Origin: Bacteroidota bacterium
GTDB taxonomy: Bacteria > Bacteroidota > Bacteroidia > Flavobacteriales > Weeksellaceae
DNA: 8,380 nt
Direction: 5' to 3'
Assembly: GCA_023433225.1 (NCBI GenBank)
Contig: JAEZDQ010000085.1
Location: forward strand, 1 to 8,380
Every line of letters starts with the position of its first letter. Position 1 is the first letter of the stretch. A model generated the notes under the pieces. It ran no database searches and had not been told where the DNA came from. It saw nothing but the letters and a program-made list of their open reading frames with translations. Made by a program: the position numbers and the translations under genes. Positions 5,146 to 8,380 of the stretch are shown here, piece after piece.

Positions 5146-7476
5146 TTAGTCGGCTCTTGCTTCAACAATGGTAAAAACCTTTTCGATGCGGTTGCCATGC
5201 GTGTCACTGATGATTATTTTATGTTTACCGGGCGCAGGCAAAAGCGGCATTTGATGGATCGATTGGGTAGCCCCGATGAATTCACCGTCTAAATGCCAGA
5301 AAAGTTTTTCGGCCGGTTTATTGTGCGCAACATCAAAAATGACCGCTTGTTTTTGACCGTTGAAATCAATGGGAAGGAAAATCTTGGTGAAGTTTTTCGG
5401 ATAAATAAAGTCAAAAGGTTTATCCGAACCGGAAACCTCACAACCGGACAAAAAAGGTGGCAAAGGTCGGTAATAAGGATGACCTTTCGAAAAATAATAC
5501 GCTTGAATCGCCGGCAATACAAACCAGTTTCGGGTTTGCATTTCATCGACCGGATAACAATCGCTGTTCACCCGAAAAGAGCCGGTTTTGTCCAAATGGA
5601 TTTTTTGATGGAACATACAAGCTTCCGCGTGGTTGCCCGATTTCGGCACTGTCTGCATAATATATTCATTGCAATTGGCTCCAAACAAATAACCGCTTTG
5701 CTTACAGGTTTTGACTGTTGCCCAACCGTTTTTAGGTTTAGGGAAACCCGCTCTTAGTTCCAAACGGCTGAACACATCAAACATGATAGGCGCGGCTGCT
5801 TTCACCCCGATGATGCCCGGCCTGCCTTCTCCGTCTGCATTACCAACCCAAACCGCAACTACATATTCAGGCGTTACACCCACCGACCAAGCGTCTTTGA
5901 ACCCGTGGCTTGTACCGGTTTTCCATGCGATGTTTTTTGAAGAATAAACCTGCCAACCCGATTCGGAATCCGGTCGTGCCAGATTTTGCAATGCTTTTAT
6001 AGTCAAATAAGCGGCTTGCGGCTTTACCGGGAACTGTTGGTTTTTGGTTTTTAGATTTTCTAAATATTGAATTTCTTGCGGGAAATTCCCTCCTCCGGAA
6101 TGGGCGACCGAATAAGCCAGGTTCCGATAAGCTTTGGCAAGTTCCCATAATTCCACCTCACCCCCACCGACAATCAAGGAAAGTCCGTAATGCTTGGGTG
6201 TATGGGTAAAAGTTGAAAAACCGAATTGTTTTAAGCGATGGTGAAACTTTGGTACGCTGTATTTTTCAAGCAAATCAACCGCCGGGATATTCAGCGATTT
6301 AGCCAGTGCTTCATCTGCCGGAACCGCACCGGCATATTGTTTATCATAATTTTCGGTAAAATCAGCCGGGGTATCATTGAGCAACATTTTGGGCAGCAAT
6401 TGCCCGTCTTCTAACATAGAAGCGTACAAAAACGGCTTTAAAATACTACCGCTGCTGCGCCGTGAATGGATGATGTCCACCTGATTGGAATGGCCGAAAT
6501 TTTTATCGCTCGTATTGCCTACGTAAGCTTTCACATTCCCTGTTTTGACTTCGACCAAGAGTACGGCAATATTGTGTATTTCGCTCGAAGAAAGTATCCT
6601 TTGGTGGGCTTCAACGATTTGGTTCAATTGTTCTTGCCAATGGGAATTCAGGGTGGTATGGAGCCGCATTCCTTTGTGTGATTTGGCTGAAGTATGGAGC
6701 AGATGCGGTGCGATTTCCGGCAGAGGATTGGGTTTGCCGGGCAAGGGCTCGGACAGAGCCAGTTGGTAGTCATCATCGGATAGGTAATTTTCATTTCTTA
6801 ATTTGGTCAATAAACGGTTTCTTTTATTCAACAATAATTCTTGGTTTTTACCGGGAAAAATCAATGAAGGCGCATTAGGCAAAACCGCCAAAGTTGCCGA
6901 TTCGCCCCAAGAAAGTTGGTGTGCGGACTTCGCATAGTACCGCCAAGCTGCTGCATCCAGCCCGACTACATTTCCGCCGAAAGGCGCATGGGAAACATAT
7001 AAATTGAGGATTTCATTTTTGGAATAAGTCAATTCCAGCCGGGTTGCCTGAATGATTTCCAAAAATTTCTGCCAATAAGTCCGTTCGGGATTTTGTTTGG
7101 CCAAGCGGATGGTTTGCATTGTGATTGTACTTCCGCCGCTTTTGATGCCCCCGGCCGTATAATTCTGGCGAAAAGCCCGAAAGAGGGAAACAGGATTGAC
7201 GCCCGGGTGTTTCCGGAAATAAGCATCTTCAAATTGGGTAATGCAAATTTCGAAACGCTTCGGAACCGAATCACTCACCGGAAACCGCCATTGTTCGTCT
7301 CGGGAAATCGTTGCGCCCAATAGCCGTTTGTCTTCACTATAAAGAATCGTGGAAGTGTCTTCATTGAAAAGTGGCTTGGGCAAAGCAAAAAACAGGTACC
7401 AAATCAGGAAAACCCCAGTGATTCCCCCAATCGGTATTTTATATTTCCGGTAAAAAAATTTCAGTCTTCGCCGCAA
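5146..7476 (-). CDS. pbpC: Penicillin-binding protein 1C (bifunctional transglycosylase/transpeptidase)
   Basis: This inner-membrane protein has a periplasmic glycosyltransferase that polymerises lipid II and a penicillin-binding domain. At 776 residues it matches E. coli PBP1C in length and order. A basic N-terminus (R-R-R-L-K-F-F-Y-R-K) precedes one membrane anchor at about 14-32. The GT51 domain (about 65-240) shows catalytic Glu83 in F-E-D-A-Y-F, G-G-S-T-I-T-M-Q (114-121) and R-L-E-L-T-Y-S-K-N-E-I-L-N-L-Y. The transpeptidase domain has S-I-L-K (344-347, nucleophile Ser344), S-L-N (394-396) and K-T-G-T (519-522). A PBP1C-type C-terminal domain follows (about 690-772), after a Cys-containing linker (C591, C602, C619, C640). 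No ATG exists in frame before residue 120, so translation must start at a rare codon; TTG at 7476 fits best. The cytochrome lipoprotein gene ends 31 bp upstream, suggesting an operon. The alpha-2-macroglobulin gene often paired with pbpC is not in the window. Confidence 0.94.
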   Translation of the reverse strand: MRRRLKFFYRKYKIPIGGITGVFLIWYLFFALPKPLFNEDTSTILYSEDKRLLGATISRDEQWRFPVSDSVPKRFEICITQFEDAYFRKHPGVNPVSLFRAFRQNYTAGGIKSGGSTITMQTIRLAKQNPERTYWQKFLEIIQATRLELTYSKNEILNLYVSHAPFGGNVVGLDAAAWRYYAKSAHQLSWGESATLAVLPNAPSLIFPGKNQELLLNKRNRLLTKLRNENYLSDDDYQLALSEPLPGKPNPLPEIAPHLLHTSAKSHKGMRLHTTLNSHWQEQLNQIVEAHQRILSSSEIHNIAVLLVEVKTGNVKAYVGNTSDKNFGHSNQVDIIHSRRSSGSILKPFLYASMLEDGQLLPKMLLNDTPADFTENYDKQYAGAVPADEALAKSLNIPAVDLLEKYSVPKFHHRLKQFGFSTFTHTPKHYGLSLIVGGGEVELWELAKAYRNLAYSVAHSGGGNFPQEIQYLENLKTKNQQFPVKPQAAYLTIKALQNLARPDSESGWQVYSSKNIAWKTGTSHGFKDAWSVGVTPEYVVAVWVGNADGEGRPGIIGVKAAAPIMFDVFSRLELRAGFPKPKNGWATVKTCKQSGYLFGANCNEYIMQTVPKSGNHAEACMFHQKIHLDKTGSFRVNSDCYPVDEMQTRNWFVLPAIQAYYFSKGHPYYRPLPPFLSGCEVSGSDKPFDFIYPKNFTKIFLPIDFNGQKQAVIFDVAHNKPAEKLFWHLDGEFIGATQSIHQMPLLPAPGKHKIIISDTHGNRIEKVFTIVEARAD

Positions 7477-7507
7477 GGAAATAATTTTTCCCCGAATTTA
7501 ATTCAAA

Positions 7508-7831
7508 TTATTTGGAATGCGCAACCAGATAAGCCCGCACCAGTTTACTTTCGTCATAAGTAAGTTGGGTCTTGGGAATCATTCTTTTCAGAACGGTATT
7601 CCATTGCTCCGGATTTCGGGAATCGGGATCAAAAAGTTTATGGCACTGAGCGCAACTGTTTGCATAGTAAGCCTCACCTTGTGAGAGTTGGGTTTCTGAA
7701 AATTCCGCCAGCACTTCTGTTTTGGACGGAACGGGCTCCAGATGCGCCACGGTATTTACGACTCTAGTAGCACAGCCGGCCATGAATAGGACGAGGGCAA
7801 CCACTCCGATGGTTTTTAAAATTTCTGTCAT
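7508..7831 (-). CDS. Small monohaem c-type cytochrome lipoprotein
   Basis: The 107-residue product is a probable periplasm-facing haem lipoprotein. The N-terminus is a lipoprotein signal (I-G-V-V-A-L-V-L-F) ending in the lipobox-like M-A-G-C, with Cys20 as the lipidation site; Met at -3 is acceptable but not classic. One haem-binding motif, C-A-Q-C-H, occupies residues 60-64 and is preceded by G-E-A-Y-Y-A-N-S, as in class I cytochromes c. Met84 in W-N-T-V-L-K-R-M-I-P is the likely second axial ligand, and a final helix (S-K-L-V-R-A-Y-L-V-A-H) completes a minimal cytochrome fold. It could carry electrons or sense redox state; no partner oxidase or reductase gene is visible. It starts with ATG at 7831 and precedes pbpC by 31 bp on the same strand, so the two are probably co-transcribed. 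A clear TANNTTTG promoter was not found upstream. Confidence 0.88.
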   Translation of the reverse strand: MTEILKTIGVVALVLFMAGCATRVVNTVAHLEPVPSKTEVLAEFSETQLSQGEAYYANSCAQCHKLFDPDSRNPEQWNTVLKRMIPKTQLTYDESKLVRAYLVAHSK

Positions 7832-7956
7832 TGAATTAGAATTTTAAATTGAAAGTTAAGGATTGAAAGTCAAACAAGCAATTGTTTAAATTAATTTAGA
7901 ATAAAAATAAAACAACCTCATTTTTTAATTAGTTTTACATTCTGATTTTAAGTAGT

Positions 7957-8380
7957 ATGACACGCAAAGCATTTTATTTATTATTGGGTGCAGCTATATT
8001 GAGTTGCTGGCCGCTCAATGCACAATACACTTCCATACCCGATCCTCAATTTGAAAATTACCTTGAAGCCAACGGTATGGGTGACGGCATTGCCAACAAC
8101 GGACTGGTACTGACCGGCAATATAGAAAATGTAACCGAGCTTGTTATTTTCGCCCAAAACATATCTAGCCTGACGGGAATTGAGGATTTTGCCGCACTGG
8201 AGTGGTTATCCGTTTCAGACAATCCGGTTGCTGAAGTAGATTTGAGCCAAAATACCCAACTGAAAAAACTCGGATTTATACACGCACCCCTAAGCAACCT
8301 AGATTTGACCCAATTGGAAAACCTGACTGACCTTTACCTTACCCTTAATCTGCAACTGACCACTTTAACCATCGGAAATA
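7957..8380 (+). CDS. Secreted leucine-rich repeat protein, N-terminal part (cut by window edge)
   Basis: The frame opens with ATG at 7957 and stays open to the window edge (141 codons), so the C-terminus is unseen. A signal peptide covers about residues 1-23 (M-T-R-K, then F-Y-L-L-L-G-A-A-I-L, ending L-N-A-Q). I-L-S-C at 14-17 resembles a lipobox, but the downstream N-A-Q site is the more typical flavobacterial cleavage point. Residues 26-38 (I-P-D-P-Q-F-E-N-Y-L-E-A-N) are the opening motif of many flavobacterial LRR surface proteins. From about residue 58 irregular leucine-rich repeats follow, such as L-T-G-I-E-D-F-A-A-L-E-W-L, V-D-L-S-Q-N-T-Q-L-K-K-L and L-D-L-T-Q-L-E-N-L-T-D-L. Relatives usually end in a type IX secretion sorting domain, which cannot be checked here. 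It is divergent from the cytochrome gene across a 125-bp AT-rich spacer holding only a one-mismatch -7 box (TAGTTTTA, 7930-7937). Binding or adhesion is the general expectation for such repeats. Confidence 0.86.
   Translation, partial: MTRKAFYLLLGAAILSCWPLNAQYTSIPDPQFENYLEANGMGDGIANNGLVLTGNIENVTELVIFAQNISSLTGIEDFAALEWLSVSDNPVAEVDLSQNTQLKKLGFIHAPLSNLDLTQLENLTDLYLTLNLQLTTLTIGN

Noticed and set aside
5293..5757. 154-residue plus-strand frame opposite pbpC
   Set aside because: It is antisense to the conserved C-terminal part of PBP1C, has no recognisable domain or start signals, and several other shadow frames cover the same area.
8058..8297. 79-residue minus-strand frame at the right edge
   Set aside because: It is antisense to the signal-peptide-bearing LRR gene, whose frame shows clear protein motifs; the reverse frame shows none.
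1..8380. CRISPR array, tRNA/rRNA, insertion sequence, integrase, toxin-antitoxin or defence system
   Set aside because: I saw no regularly spaced repeats, cloverleaf-like sequence, transposase motifs, terminal inverted repeats or defence domains on either strand. All long frames are explained by housekeeping, envelope or secreted-protein genes.

Overview
The window most likely comes from a member of the Flavobacteriia (phylum Bacteroidota), close to Flavobacterium. The evidence is moderately AT-rich DNA, promoter-like TANNTTTG elements in front of several genes, signal peptides ending in N-A-Q or F-A-Q, an S8 peptidase with the Asp/Asn-rich motif common in this phylum, and a leucine-rich repeat protein opening with the I-P-D-P-x-F-E motif seen in flavobacterial secreted proteins. 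This placement is inferred from recognition; no search was run.

Layout. Positions 1-454 (minus) hold the N-terminal part of LpxD, a lipid A biosynthesis acyltransferase cut by the window edge. Positions 582-788 (minus) hold a 68-residue membrane protein of unknown function with its own promoter-like element and an intrinsic terminator. Positions 924-2309 (plus) hold fumC, class II fumarase. It converges on an uncharacterised secreted protein (2389-3324, minus), and the two share a terminator hairpin. Next on the minus strand come a secreted subtilisin-family (S8) peptidase (3424-5058), penicillin-binding protein 1C (5146-7476, TTG start) and a small c-type cytochrome lipoprotein (7508-7831). 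The last two are 31 bp apart and probably co-transcribed. Divergent from them, a secreted leucine-rich repeat protein starts at 7957 and runs off the right edge.

Function. Most of the content concerns the cell envelope: lipid A, peptidoglycan synthesis, a periplasmic or secreted protease, a haem lipoprotein and secreted proteins of unknown role. Fumarase is the one central-metabolism enzyme. The window reads as ordinary chromosomal core sequence. I see no mobile element, CRISPR array, RNA gene, toxin-antitoxin pair or defence cassette. The least explained items are the 68-residue membrane protein, the 311-residue secreted protein, and the pairing of a haem lipoprotein with PBP1C. No stretch longer than 300 bp lacks a gene.
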